From: Antedon mediterranea
Taxonomy: Eukaryota; Echinodermata; Crinoidea; Comatulida; Antedonidae
Assembly (NCBI RefSeq): GCF_964355755.1
Contig: NC_092679.1
Coordinates: forward strand, 1,612,001 to 1,676,000
Direction: 5' to 3'
Length of the DNA stretch: 64,000 bases
Made by a program: the position numbers and the translations under genes. Of the stretch, positions 37,501-49,300 are shown in pieces. The notes under the pieces were generated by a model. The model saw only the letters and a program-made list of their open reading frames with translations, ran no database searches and was not told where the DNA came from. The first letter of the stretch is position 1. Every line of letters starts with the position of its first letter.

Positions 37501-40500
37501 ATATCCCCAGGTGGTCTCTCCCATCCAAGCTCTAACCCCGACTCACTGTTGCTTAACTTCTGTGATCTGACGAGAACCGGTGTTTCAACGCCTTTTAGGG
37601 ACTATAGTTTGAAATCAACTAATTGATAGTGAGATTTATTAATAGTCATAAAATGACAGTAAAGTTTGACACTTGATTTATTAGTTTGTCATTTTTTATG
37701 AGTCTTTTATGCTTTGAATGAATATTAACATCAACATCAACAAATCAATAATATTAATAGATTCAGATTTTTTCCCCAAAAAGTTTGCATAATAATATTC
37801 AGTATACATACAGTAATATTACCACTTCTTCACACCACCTAATAATAGCTTGGGATTTTCTAAGACCTAGAAACTAGTCATGTCATGTTAATTCATTGTG
37901 CGCATGCAGAGAAGATAAGATGTACTTCATTGCTCAATTCCTTGACAAAGTTTTGGCAAATTCTAAGTCCAGGGAATAATTTAATGAATGCATATGTTTG
38001 TAGGTCTTCGCAATGAAAAGCTCCTTAGTATGTTAGTTTGGAGTAATCTAGGCAATTTTTGCACAGCCTGCACACAGCTCTCTTAAGGTGCCCTCCAACG
38101 CTGAGTAGTTTCATTGGACTGCTGGGGTCTGAGCTCTGGGGCGTCTAGATTTAGCCAGTGAGCGCTCATAGCCGTTATGCCACAGCCCACACATTATTAT
38201 GTAAATCTGAGCGCAGTCATAAAAAATTGAAGAGAATCTATAGGTTTTTTAGGGTTTACGCACAAAAGCACTAACATTATCTATAATAATAATGGTTTTA
38301 ATAAATAAAGTCAGCAGTTAAACCTTTCTTGAGATTCTCAATACCTTAAAGAGTATTCTGAAAAGTGTAACTTGACTGTATGTAGTATGATTCATTTTTA
38401 GCATGACACGACAAAAAGGACAAAGAAACAAAAAGAAGCAAATATTGCCAAGAAAAAGGAATTGGACCAACTTCATGACCAGGTCTTGATCAGTGAGAAT
38501 CAGTTGTCAGATATTCGAAGGGTATAAACTACTTAAATGCTCATCTATGTTTTGTCATATTGTTAAGAAAAGTATATATTCTAAAAAAAATCAAACTACT
38601 TCGTGTAAAGCTCTGTCTACACTCAAACTTTATGTGATGTGCCCATGGACATGATGATGTCATATCACTATTATATTAATTTGAGCATATCACTACCATT
38701 TTTGGGCACATCATACTTTTTTATCAACTAGTTTGATAGTGTAGACAGACCTTTATACCAATTAATTCATTTTGCAATAATTGATGACTTGATTTTTTTT
38801 TAATTTCACTTTTGTGTATATTAATCATTCATGCAAGATTTTGAAGAATAACTTTTATGTAACATTGAAACAAAAAAATAAATAAAAGCTACTAACATTT
38901 AATTTGATTTTTTTGAGAGCACACATATGTATCTATACCATTCTATTTCAATCAATATAATATTTTATGAGGAGATTATTTTTTATGTTTTAAAATGGGT
39001 TTTGTTTTATTTCAAAGACGGTACGGCGCTATGAAACATCTAGGTTACGTTTGGAGGGTCAGGAAGAAGAGTTAACAATTCAATTAAACAAAGAACTTAA
39101 AGAAAATGAAGACCTGGTCCAAAAGGGGTAAATGATGACGACGATGATGATGATGATGATGATGATGATTCATCTTCTAATCATGACATCATTTTTTTAT
39201 CAATACAACATTGAAATTCATGCTCATGGTATAATTTTATCATCATGACATTATCTCATTGTCTATTTTATCTTCATTTTATCTCTTTTTTTTTAGGGAG
39301 GATCTTGCTAATATGCAACTGAAATTAACAAACAAATATGAAAGAAATAAACTTGAGCATAATGAAAACATGAAACAGGTTCGTCCGTCTGTCTGTGATT
39401 TCTTTCTTTCATTCATTCATTTCAGAATTGTATATTTACTATTTTAGCTTCCTGAGTACAATAATGTATTTATTTTGTTTATAGCTTCAATCAGAAATCG
39501 CCCAGACAAAAGTTGGATATGACAAGTTAGATGAGGAATGGAAAGACTTGCGAGTAGGTGAGTTACCAGATTGAGAAGAATAAGAAAATAACAAGTTTTG
39601 AATATTAAATGCACATGTGTGCTCTCAATGTGTACTATAGTAGAGCTATGCTAGAGTGATGTGTATGCAATGGGTCATATACCCCTTTCACACCAAAACT
39701 CCGGAGTGATCTCCGGAGACACCGCAGGGTTTATGACCATTCAAAACGTCGAGAAACTCCGGAGATACCCCTTTCACACCAACCTAGCAACACCGGGATT
39801 TATAAAATAAAATTGTAAATGTCGCCCTCTATTTTGTTTGTTTACATAGCGACGATCATTAGAATCATTTTAATTATATTTTAAATTTAATAATTACTTT
39901 CAAAAGTCTCAGAAGTAATATAATGTTTTATTGATACTACTTATTATTTACTAGACCCGCTATATATTTTATACAAATATTTAAAGTATTTTGAAATAAA
40001 ACTAAAGCAATGAGTGATCGTGTGAGGATGACCTTTTGACCCGAACACTCCGGAGTTTGATGTTGGTACCTTTCACACCAAAACACCAGAGTGTCCCCGC
40101 AGTTTGCTCTCCGGAGAATGTTCAGCTGTTCAACCCCGCAGTTTTAAACTCCGGAGTTGCTTGATTTTACCTTTCACACCAAACAGCGGGGCGTCAACTC
40201 TGGAGTGTCTCCGGAGTTTTGCTTTTGGTGAGAAAGGGGTAATATTTACCTATCATATCATAGTATACCTGTGTGACCCAACAATGTCTTAATAGTGTAT
40301 GTATCTCCTGAATAGCAGTTTCTTGTAGTGTTAAAACATATATGGCGTATAATCCTTTTCAAAGTGTCTCCTTATATTTTAATAGTGATGTCCCTTGAAC
40401 AGAGGTATCCCACAGAAATAGTAGTTCAATTTATATTCAGATAATTGTCCCCTTGACAATTGACAATATACGCTAGGCCATATGAGGCCTAACGGTCCTG

Positions 40501-43500
40501 TTTTGTTTACACTCCATCACGGTCGAAAATCGCTTCACACACGACGCTCGAATCACAAGTCGCCAAAACGGAAAACCCCTATTTGGTATCGGCTGCCATA
40601 AACAAGCTTATTAAATTTCTTTGGTACATTTCTATCTAACGAACATTGTATACTTGCTTTTCTGCTTGATGAATTCTTGTTGTTTAAAATAAGATATTCT
40701 TCGTCGTACACGTCGCAACACCTTGTGAGGGCGCTCGCATGGTGGTTTCAGAGGAGGAATGTCCATGATTGAATACACAGTACATGTGCTGTTTTTGACG
40801 ATCTGCATTTTTGGATCCTCGGGTATAAGCCCACCCCCCAAACTTGACGTGATTTCATGTTCAAGGGGGGTGGGCTTATACCCGCGTCAGTACGGTATAT
40901 ATACTTTTTATTCAAATGAAACAATTAGATGAAAACCATCAGTATGTTGAATATGTACCTTGAACAGGGTATCCCACAAAAATAGTAGATCAAGTTAACA
41001 TTACTAACACATTTTATTATGTACCAGCAAGACTGCTGCATTCTGTCATGTTTTGTTTTCAATCACACTCTTGGCTGGTGAGAAGATATAAAACAAGTCA
41101 TTATGCCAAATTTGTGTCACATTTTTCTCGTCAAGATGTAAACATCTAAATAAAACTATTATGATTTATTGTATTATCTTTATTCTTATGTTATCTTTAT
41201 TTCTTATAACCAGATGAAGCGACTGCCTCTGATATTCAAAAGAGAGAAGGCGTCAAAGTTAAAGAATTAGATGATGCGTGAGTTTGATTAAATTAATTTT
41301 AAATTAAATTAATGTCTGTATGAATGAATATCAAGAATATTGAATTAAATTACATACAATATTTTAAATATTAGTCAAGCTACACTTGAAAGGGAACACC
41401 ATCGAGATACAATAAACACATTGTTTGTATCACATGAAACCTCCCTAATAGGGGAGTCCCATAAGAGACATTTTAAAGCCTTGTCTACACTACCAAACTG
41501 TAAAAAAAAAATAGACTGTACCTTTATAATGGACATGGTGATGTCATATCACTACTGGATTTGGGCATATAAATATGAAATTTTTGGGCACATCACACTT
41601 TTGTTGTTAAACTAGTTTGATAGTATAGACAGAGCTTTATGTAGTTAATTTTAATGCATGTATAAAAACCAATCATCCCTTCTGAATGACCAAATAAAGG
41701 TTTTTTTTTCAGATTACAAAGCAAAAAATCTGAATTAATGACGAAAGCAAATGAGACGGCAAGAATGAAGCAAGAAAATGACGTAATGGAAATGCAAATG
41801 AAACAATTAGATGAAAACCATCAGTAAGTTGGGAAAATGATGACACTAGTGTAAAGATACTTTCACATCGCGCCTCGATTCGGTCCAGTGCCGTGAGGAA
41901 AATATCGCGAGTGTTGAGTGTGCTTTCACATCGAGCACAAATTTGATTTTGGTCAAGCGAGGTCATTCATGCTCACTGCTAATTGGATGTAAGTAAAAAA
42001 TTGTACGATTTTTAAATAAAAAATGGCCTCTTGATCCATTTTCCACGATATTTTTCTCGGGGCACTGGAGCGAATCTGGCGCAATGTGAAAGCACCTTAA
42101 GCCTTTAGATAGAATGTCACTCTCTAGACTTTCAAATCCTGCCAATTTATACCTCTTTAATTTAAAAATACCTTTTGTGCCACAGGATTACAATTCAACT
42201 GCTACAGAAGCAAATCGAGGATTTTCGAAATCAACTTGCGAAAGAAAGAAAAGAACGCTTTGACCTTCAGGAAAAACGGGATGCACTCAGTCGTGAAGTG
42301 GAAGATTTTCGCTCAGGTTTTAACAAATTTATGCATAATATCAACGAAAGAATGGACAAAGCAAAGACCGATCACAGAGATCTGAAAAATGAGGTGCTTA
42401 TACATACAATTGTCAAAACACCCTTAGAGTTGCCCAAAATGACCCAGTTTTCAAAATATTTATTTTAACGATAACAATTTAATTAGGCTTTATATAAAGT
42501 TATGGTTTTGGGAAAGTATTACAAATATCCCCTGAAAAAAATAATTTTTGAAATTTTTTTTTTTATTACTCTTCGTTTTTCTATGTTTTTGGGGGACAAT
42601 ACATCTTTAAACTTGGATTGATTTTCATTGTTAAGTTTTATTTTATTTACAGGCGATTCAGCTTAAGAAAAATATTGGACAGGATGAAATAGATATGGAA
42701 ACACTGGGATCAGAATTACATACATCAGAGAATGCATTTGGGAAGATGAAGTCACAACTTGAAAATGTTATTGGTCACTTACAGGTAAGATTCTTATCAA
42801 AACAAGTCTCGATTTTATTGACCATTCAAATTATTGACCATTCCAATTACTGACCATTCCAATTACTGAAATAAGAAAAAACTCATTAATTTAAATTTAT
42901 AATTCAGGGTGAAATTGAAGAACTAGAAAACCAACTAGCAGAAAAGATACATACTATTGAAGAAAGGACACCAGCATATGAGAAACTGGAAAATACATAT
43001 ATGGAAGAAGTTAAAGAATATGAAGATAAGAAGAAGAAAATTGTCAGTAAGTACAAACAACTATATAGAAGATCATCATCATTTATGTGCACCTCCAACA
43101 CATTTAAAAAAAATGTTATTTATCAGTTTTGGCACAAAATAGAATTTATAGAAACATTGAAACTACTCAGCTTGTAAAATAATGTGTTTGTAATTGAAGG
43201 TGTTACTGTGATCATTTTCATACTAGCAAACAGGCCATCCTGTCTGTATGTGCTTCATATTATAACAATACTCTTTAAAATAATAACCTTTGAACTTTGG
43301 TGTTCCATTGGTGTTTGTTTGTTTGTAGTTAAGTAATGTGCTAACGGAGTCTTTTTAATTGTTTTTGAAGCTGTATTCTGTAAATGAAATAAAAAAACTT
43401 TAAAAAAAACAACAAATAATCAAAATTTTTAGCTAAAAAAACATATATGGTCTACTACTACTACTGGTCTTTATTTAAAGCTTGTACTTTTACTGAAGTT

Positions 43501-43741
43501 GTTGCAGTTCTTAGAAAATCAGTAAGAAAAAAGGAGAAATTATTCAGAAAAACAATAATTACATTAAAAGAAAATGGCAAAAAAATGTTAAATGTATAAT
43601 TGAAACCATATGTTTACTTTAGTATCTTACAATAATCGAACAAAGGAACTCAAACTTGCATTTAAAGAGGAAGATCCACCTTATTTTATCCTGCTCCTAA
43701 ACCCATTTAACCTGTTTTTCCACAGCAAATATCCATCATAA
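31551..43741 (+). CDS. CCDC175: CCDC175-like coiled-coil protein (C-terminal end uncertain)
   Basis: Exons: 31551-31716, 31934-32019, 32458-32622, 32960-33042, 33517-33594, 34173-34227, 35582-35680, 38402-38521, 39018-39127, 39297-39378, 39485-39557, 41214-41277, 41713-41823, 42186-42393, 42653-42784, 42908-43046, and probably a terminal exon 43623-43741. All joins keep frame; about 629 aa. The product is almost entirely charged coiled coil. The family signature is at residues 84-135: an LEIETIAA...FFPSSIKREI stretch matches the LLEIES...LPNSIKREL segment of vertebrate CCDC175, and KKKELDQLHDQ matches a later block. The cellular role of the family is unclear to me. Oddities: residues 12-34 are hydrophobic if translation begins at 31551, and ATGs at 31653/31656 are alternatives; the vertebrate protein is longer (about 790 aa), so further exons may exist. 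Confidence 0.8.
32241..32391. mobile_element. Family A miniature element
   Basis: Both ends complete (AAGCTCTGTCTACACTATCA and complement). CArG positions carry indels. CCDC175-like intron, 66 bp before an exon. Confidence 0.9.
32756..32907. mobile_element. Family A miniature element
   Basis: Both ends present; two diverged core units. CCDC175-like intron, about 50 bp before the next exon. Confidence 0.88.
33302..33481. mobile_element. Family A miniature element, expanded core
   Basis: Has three successive CArG units: CCATATTAGG (the c-fos SRE core sequence) and two CCATATTTGG. Left tip missing. Lies 35 bp before a CCDC175-like exon. Confidence 0.88.
34553..34800 (+). mobile_element. tRNA-derived SINE, forward copy
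   Basis: The head resembles a tRNA with a B box (GGGGTTCAATCCTGACC, duplicated once in tandem). The tail reads CATCCTGTAATTGGCGAG with TACTCGCTGTTGGATG and ends in A-rich AAATAAAAAA. Same intron as the inverted copy at 35308. Confidence 0.75.
35308..35515 (-). mobile_element. tRNA-derived SINE, reverse copy
   Basis: Read on the minus strand: an A-box-like TGGTGATTAACATGC, a B box GGTTCAATCC, then the shared tail CATCCTGTAATTGGTGAATT. Oriented opposite to the copy at 34553. Confidence 0.75.
35875..36616 (+). repeat. 22-bp minisatellite
   Basis: About 33 tandem units of consensus AGCCAGTCACTAAAACCAAG plus TT. Variants (CCAGCCAC, CAGTAACT, CAATTTAG, TAGTCAATC, GTTAGCAGCTAC) recur in the same order, showing higher-order duplication. 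Confidence 0.95.
37490..37600 (-). mobile_element. 5S rRNA-derived sequence (SINE3-like or 5S pseudogene)
   Basis: Read on the minus strand it follows 5S rRNA: GGTTCTCGTCAGATCACAG, AAGTTAAGCAAC, GCTTGGATGGGAGA, CACCTGGGGATATCGGGTGC. It has small insertions and substitutions, so it is not a functional gene. Sequence continues toward 37340 without 5S similarity, as a 5S-headed SINE would. Confidence 0.75.
38605..38755. mobile_element. Family A miniature element
   Basis: Both ends present; one CCATTTTTGG box. CCDC175-like intron. Confidence 0.88.
39131..39172 (+). repeat. (GAT)n microsatellite beside a CCDC175-like splice donor
   Basis: GATGATGAT run beginning about 4 bp after the donor at 39128. 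Confidence 0.9.
39680..40241. mobile_element. Family E miniature element with CCGGAG blocks
   Basis: Left end TACCCCTTTCACACCAAAAC, right end TTTTGGTGAGAAAGGGGTA. CTCCGGAG occurs repeatedly inside and CCTTTCACACCAA recurs four times, so it may be nested copies. CCDC175-like intron. Confidence 0.75.
40821..40883. repeat. Perfect 19-bp inverted repeat with 25-bp loop
   Basis: GGGTATAAGCCCACCCCCC and its exact complement GGGGGGTGGGCTTATACCC flank a short loop. CCDC175-like intron. Confidence 0.9.
41473..41640. mobile_element. Family A miniature element, diverged
   Basis: Ends TTAAAGCCTTGTCTACAC and TATAGACAGAGCTTTA; core heavily mutated. CCDC175-like intron. Confidence 0.85.
42460..42609. mobile_element. 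Family B element, right-end fragment
   Basis: Ends GGGGACAATACATCTTTAA with the family's T-rich tail upstream; the left end is absent. CCDC175-like intron. Confidence 0.6.
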
Positions 43742-46345
43742 AACGTTATAGGAAACGTTTCAAGTTTTGTGTTATTATCAACACCAAACTCATAAATTAT
43801 AGTGAAGTTTCCTGTTTTTTAAATTAGAATGTTTTGATAGCTTGTGTTTGTTTGATATCAGATAGGATGTGGTTAACTTATAGTGGTCAACCATGTGCCA
43901 AACCTGAGGGGAGGTGTACATTGTTTTAAATCCCTTTTGTATATAACTGCATCATATTGGTTAACAACCTATTGCCCACTGCCTGTACAAATTTTTCCTA
44001 GAATTGCCTTTAACTTTTATTGATGACGTAATTTCAACTCATATGCATATTCTGATAACAGATAGTAATTATTATAAGTTGTTGTTTACAATGTGTACTG
44101 ACCATTTTCAATACAATTACTTTAGAGTTGGAAAAAACATTAACTAAACTTTCTATATTACTCCTTGGCGCAAAGTTACTTCGTATAGCTAAAATAATTG
44201 TCATTATAATATTTAATTAACCCATTGTTAGTGTACAATAATTAGGGAATAAAGAATTGTTTGATTTTAAGTGGGCAGAATGGAAGTGTTGTGCTGCAGC
44301 TGTTTCCGAGGAAGTGTACTGTAAATCTAGACACTATATGTTGTCAATGTCATATGGGATTTTGACTGTTTTATGTTCTATTCAAACATTAGTAAAAAAA
44401 ACTGTCTTTTTTTTTTTAAAGATAGACCATATAATGTAAATTTGGATTCATTCTAAGAATATGAATTTTTTTAAGATAAGGATTATTAAATTCATTATTT
44501 GAAGGTGGTGTGGGAAGACAATATAATTTCTGTAGGTCATCTAAATGTCATAGTTTAAACTTTTGTTTTTTTCACTATAAAGTTATCATCTATTATTATA
44601 AGCTCTTTAACTCCAACTATGGTTTACGGTTTCTCCTTGGCCTTATCCGCGGCTAATACAGATACACCTTATTGGCTTTGAGTTCCTAGACTTGTTTATA
44701 ACTCCATGTTTAGGATATTGATTTATTTGTTGGTATCTTAAATCTTTAACAAAATTAAGAGTATAATACAATACAATTATATTAGAAACGTTTACAGTAC
44801 TGTGCCAGATAGAGTAACTAATAAAATTGATTCATTAGAAAATTAAAGGAAGCAATATATAGCGGTGTATTGAATCAGAGAAATGAGTTATCTACCAGCA
44901 AATATTAAGACCTGCCAAGTGTAGATGACCTTAGGGGCAAGGAAAAGGATATGTGGGATCATTCTAATACTAGTTAACAATAACAAATAATAATCCTTGT
45001 ATATCGGAACTCCCCAAGTTGCAATAAAAAATGATCTTGTTTAATAATCACATAAATAAAGAGATAGCCAATTTGCATAGCTATTTTTATTAGAATTATC
45101 ACAGATGACCAGAAAATAAATAGGATAATGACATTGATGCTTTCAAACAAATATGAGTTTATGTCGTTCTGCTCATGTGCATATAGGAGTCACATGACAT
45201 GTCATGAAATAACGAAAAGCTACCTTGCGGTGTTATTTAACGCTCATTGTAAATCCAGATAAAGAACTTTTTATGGTGGATGGGCCGTTGCTTTGGCTTA
45301 AAGATAATTGTAGACGACAGTAAATCATAATTTAGCCAGTTTGTATATATTGTCGTAGGTATTTATTTGAATTTCCAATGGTTGTCCATAGCTAGACCGA
45401 ATTTGCATAGTATTCACTCACCTTTCATATTACTTGAGGACCGTGTGATGATAAAGAACAATAACATGTTTTAACACAATGTAAGATCTGATAGAACTTA
45501 TATGCCTACATCTGACCGATTCAACTCGGCTAATTTAGTGGTTTTGAAAGACTGCAAGATGCAGTTATTTTCAACAAGTTGTTAAACATAGTTGATGAAT
45601 GTGTGGGCAGTTGACAATCAGAAAAACATCCATCAGCCCCAAAGCTCATAATTTTATTTCATGCAAGAGTGATTACTCGAGATGCTTTAAAGTACAATAT
45701 ACATTCACTTCCATGATGCAATGTATGTTAAATTGTTACAGCAATACAGCAAGAGTGAGGTAGGATCTTTTGCATGATTTACTAGATTAAAATTTTGCCT
45801 TTTGATTTACATGTTTAAAGCTCTGTCTACACTATCGAACTTTATGTGACAAAAAATTGTGATGTGCCCATATATGGACATGATGATCACATCACTACCA
45901 TATTTAAGTATACTGTATCACTACCATATTTGGGCACACTTTTAGCTAGTTTGATAGTGTAAACAGAGCTTTAAATAAACATGAAAAATTTAATTAATCG
46001 TATGGAACATCAAATTTGGAAAGCTTAGCTGCATAATGTGACCACCCACTGCATATGCAACTCACAAAAGATCTTTCCTAGAGAAGATGATAATTATGAT
46101 ATTTTGTCTTGGTTAGTCATTGCGTTGGGTGTTGTGTTTGATGACAATTAGACATGATTTGTTTTGATAAACAAGCTTTTAATGGTTAGTTATATTGTTT
46201 ACATACCAGCTTAACAGGTAACTGAAACATGTGAGATCATTAGTACATTTAATTGTTATGACGATAAAGATTGACGTGAAGTGCATGTAATGTGACACTG
46301 TGTGATGGATATCATGTCCTAGTTTCCAATTGGTGATCTCAATAA
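43742..46345. other. Sequence after the CCDC175-like gene, no gene recognised
   Basis: AT-rich, one family A copy (45814-45975). I looked for further coiled-coil exons to complete CCDC175 and saw none that I could support. Confidence 0.5.
45814..45975. mobile_element. Family A miniature element with TTTAAA borders
   Basis: Symmetrical borders TTTAAAGCTCTGTCTAC and GTAAACAGAGCTTTAAA; boxes CCATATATGG and CCATATTTGG. Confidence 0.9.
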
Positions 46346-49300
46346 TAGACTAGTCCAGATAGTCATGTTTCCACTCTAATAAGATGCTGTAGGCATTTCG
46401 TGTTAAAAGCGAATAAACATGTGTTTTAGGGTAATTTTGGGGTGCTGAATTCAAATTTGCTGTTTACCCAGCTCAATTTTTAGATCTTCACCCTTAAAAT
46501 GTGAAAAACAAAATGGCCGCCATTTCAGACTTATTTTGGCTTATAACTTGACTTTTAAGTGACGTAGCAAGTTAAAAATGGTGTCTATACCTATGTTTGT
46601 GATAGTGAAGATTCCAACTATATTGTTATTAAAGTTGGAAATATTCCATTTCAGCCGCCATGTTGAAATCCAAGATGGCCGCCATTTTAAACGTATTTTG
46701 GCTTATAACTTAACTTTTAATTAACATAGCAAGTTAAAAATAGTTTCTATACCTATGTTTGTGATACTGAGGATTCCAAATATATTGTTATTAAAGTTGT
46801 AAATATTCTATTTCAGCCTCCATGTTGGAATTCAAGATGGTCGCCATTTAAAACGTATTTTGGCTTATAACTTAACATATAAGTAACATAGTAGGTTAGA
46901 AATGATGTCTATACGGTACCTATATTTGTGATACTGAGGATTCCAAATATATTGTTATTAAAGTTGTAAATATTCTATTTCAGTCACCATGTTGGAATTC
47001 AAGATGGTCGCCATTTAAAACGTATTTTGGCTTATAACTTGACATATAAGTAACATAGTAGGTTAGAAATGATGTCTACACAGTACCTATGTTTGTGATA
47101 CTGAAGATTCCAAATATATTGTTATTAAAGTTGTAAATAGCCGCCATGTTGAAATCAAAGATGGCGCCTATTTTAAACACACACACACAGGGTAGTTACA
47201 AAGTGCGAGGCAAACAAACAAATGAAAATGAAAAACTCACAAAGGGATTGTTCTTTATGTGTAAAATATTTTAAAACGAGATAGATGATAATGATGATCA
47301 TTGTCAAGTGTTTAGACAAATTTATGAAAAAAGGAGGTAATACGGAATTCATAAATGTAAAAATGTTACGATTGTTTTTTTCATTCAAGTCATATGGTAT
47401 TTACTATAAGTTGACTACAATGTTCAAATTGTTTGTTCATAATGATAATGAAAGAGTTGGTCAAAAAGACTTCACAGAATTAATTCAATACAACAACAAC
47501 GTATTTATATCAAAACATTTCTCGGAATAGAAATAGATTGTAAAATTGGTAAAAAAACAAACATGTTAAATGTATACAAACAACAATTGATAAAGACATC
47601 AGTATAATAATAATATATAAATTGAGAAAACTGCTAAAAAATAGTGTATAATTTATTTTATTTATGCATTGATATTACCATATATTAAAGATGTATTGTC
47701 CCTTGAAACACAAAAAAATGAAGGTCAAAATATTCTAAATTTAAAGTGGCCATATCAAAGTAATATTAAAGTTATTCACTTTAAGTCGAAAATTTGAGCC
47801 AAAAACAACAAGTTTACATAATTAACAGGTAAATTAGTTTGATTACATTTCATCTGGAAAATCGTCACGAGCGAAAGTAAACAAAGATTTCAAACCATGA
47901 GTACGCATTATGCATATGCTAAATTAGGATTGTTTACAACTCGTCACGGTTAAGAAGGTATTTTCACACAGATCATGAGGAAGTTTTATGATTATGCATA
48001 CAGAGTAGCCAAACAAGCGCGTTTCATTATGGGATATGTTTTGATTGAAAACTTTGACTGGAAGTCAAAGTTATTTTTTTACCAAAAAAACGTCTGTATT
48101 TCAGTTAAATTTTTTTTTTTTCGAAAAATTTTTGGTGATAGTTAATAACTATTATGATACTTCAAAATGACCCACCTTTTTTCGAAATCTATTATTTTTT
48201 ATTTTTTTGGAATTAGTCAAAGGGACAATACATCTTTAATGATTGTTGTGAAATTTGGGTGTAACACTTATAAAAGTACAGTACAAAATGTTTATAAAAA
48301 AAAGGTACTGTAATTTATAAAATTATCAATAGTGTAAGATGATAGCATTAGCCATAGTAGTAAATGATACTGGATACCAGAGGAAGTAGAGGATTCGTTT
48401 TGAGGTATTTTCATCTACAGTATTATATATAATGCCTTCAATTCAGAATAAGGAAATAGAATTAACTAGCTTCACGGCCAAAATGATAATAGAGGACTAA
48501 AACAAAGTGGAATGCGTCAATTTCTCATGCATTTATTGGTGAAAAACACGTTTAATCTCAATATATTTGTTAATTTGTCAATAAAAATGCTGTAATATGT
48601 TACTGCTGATACTGTTCTGTTTTCAAAGAATAATAATCGATCCTAAATTTTGGGAAATGATAAAATGATGCCTCGCATTTTTTGATGATGGTAAAACGAT
48701 GCCTCGCATACATTTCTGACTTGCCTTGCTTTTGCGCATATCCTAGGCCTGTTGTGCATGTAGTTCTCTGTGCCCTGGGGACCTGTGAACAACTGCACAT
48801 AGCCGGCCTAGCCCATTAAACAATTATTACGCAATAAACATTAAGCTATATATGCTTTGCAATTAGTGGTAATATGTAGGCCTACACACATAAATATAAG
48901 TTTAATTTATAGTATAATAATTAGATATCAAATTAATAGTTTTCATACAATACTATCGTTGATTTATATAGCGCCTAATGTTGTGAAACATTATTACCCC
49001 AGTCTATTGGATCAAACGTGTATGGAAACATCCAAAATTGAAATGACACATGAAATAAATAATTTCATATTGCAGTTTTTGGTATAACAAGTGAGCATCT
49101 TCATCTGCAATCAAAGTTGCTATTTCATTGCCAGAATTTTACCTGTTTGGTGACCAAGTCAACAACTTTTTTGGCTTATATTATAATGCTGTTTCCAAGA
49201 TTCATCGAGCATAAAGGACATTATATTGTGCCAACAAGGATGAAGAACCATCAGTTAAAGATACTGCATATCAACGGTATTCAAAGGGTTTGGGTAATTT

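Larger units (their letters stand above)
35681..38401 (+). other. Long intron of the CCDC175-like gene
   Basis: This 2.7-kb intron contains the 22-bp minisatellite (35875-36616), the 5S-like sequence (about 37490-37600) and unremarkable AT-rich DNA between and after them. No further exon was recognised. Confidence 0.6.

Noticed and set aside
37340-37570. 76-codon plus-strand frame
   Set aside because: It is the antisense of the 5S-derived sequence and its trailing part; similarity is to RNA, not protein.
47285-47530. Open frame of 81 codons on the plus strand inside element D
   Set aside because: AT-driven, no domain, no splice or start context; lies in non-coding transposon sequence.
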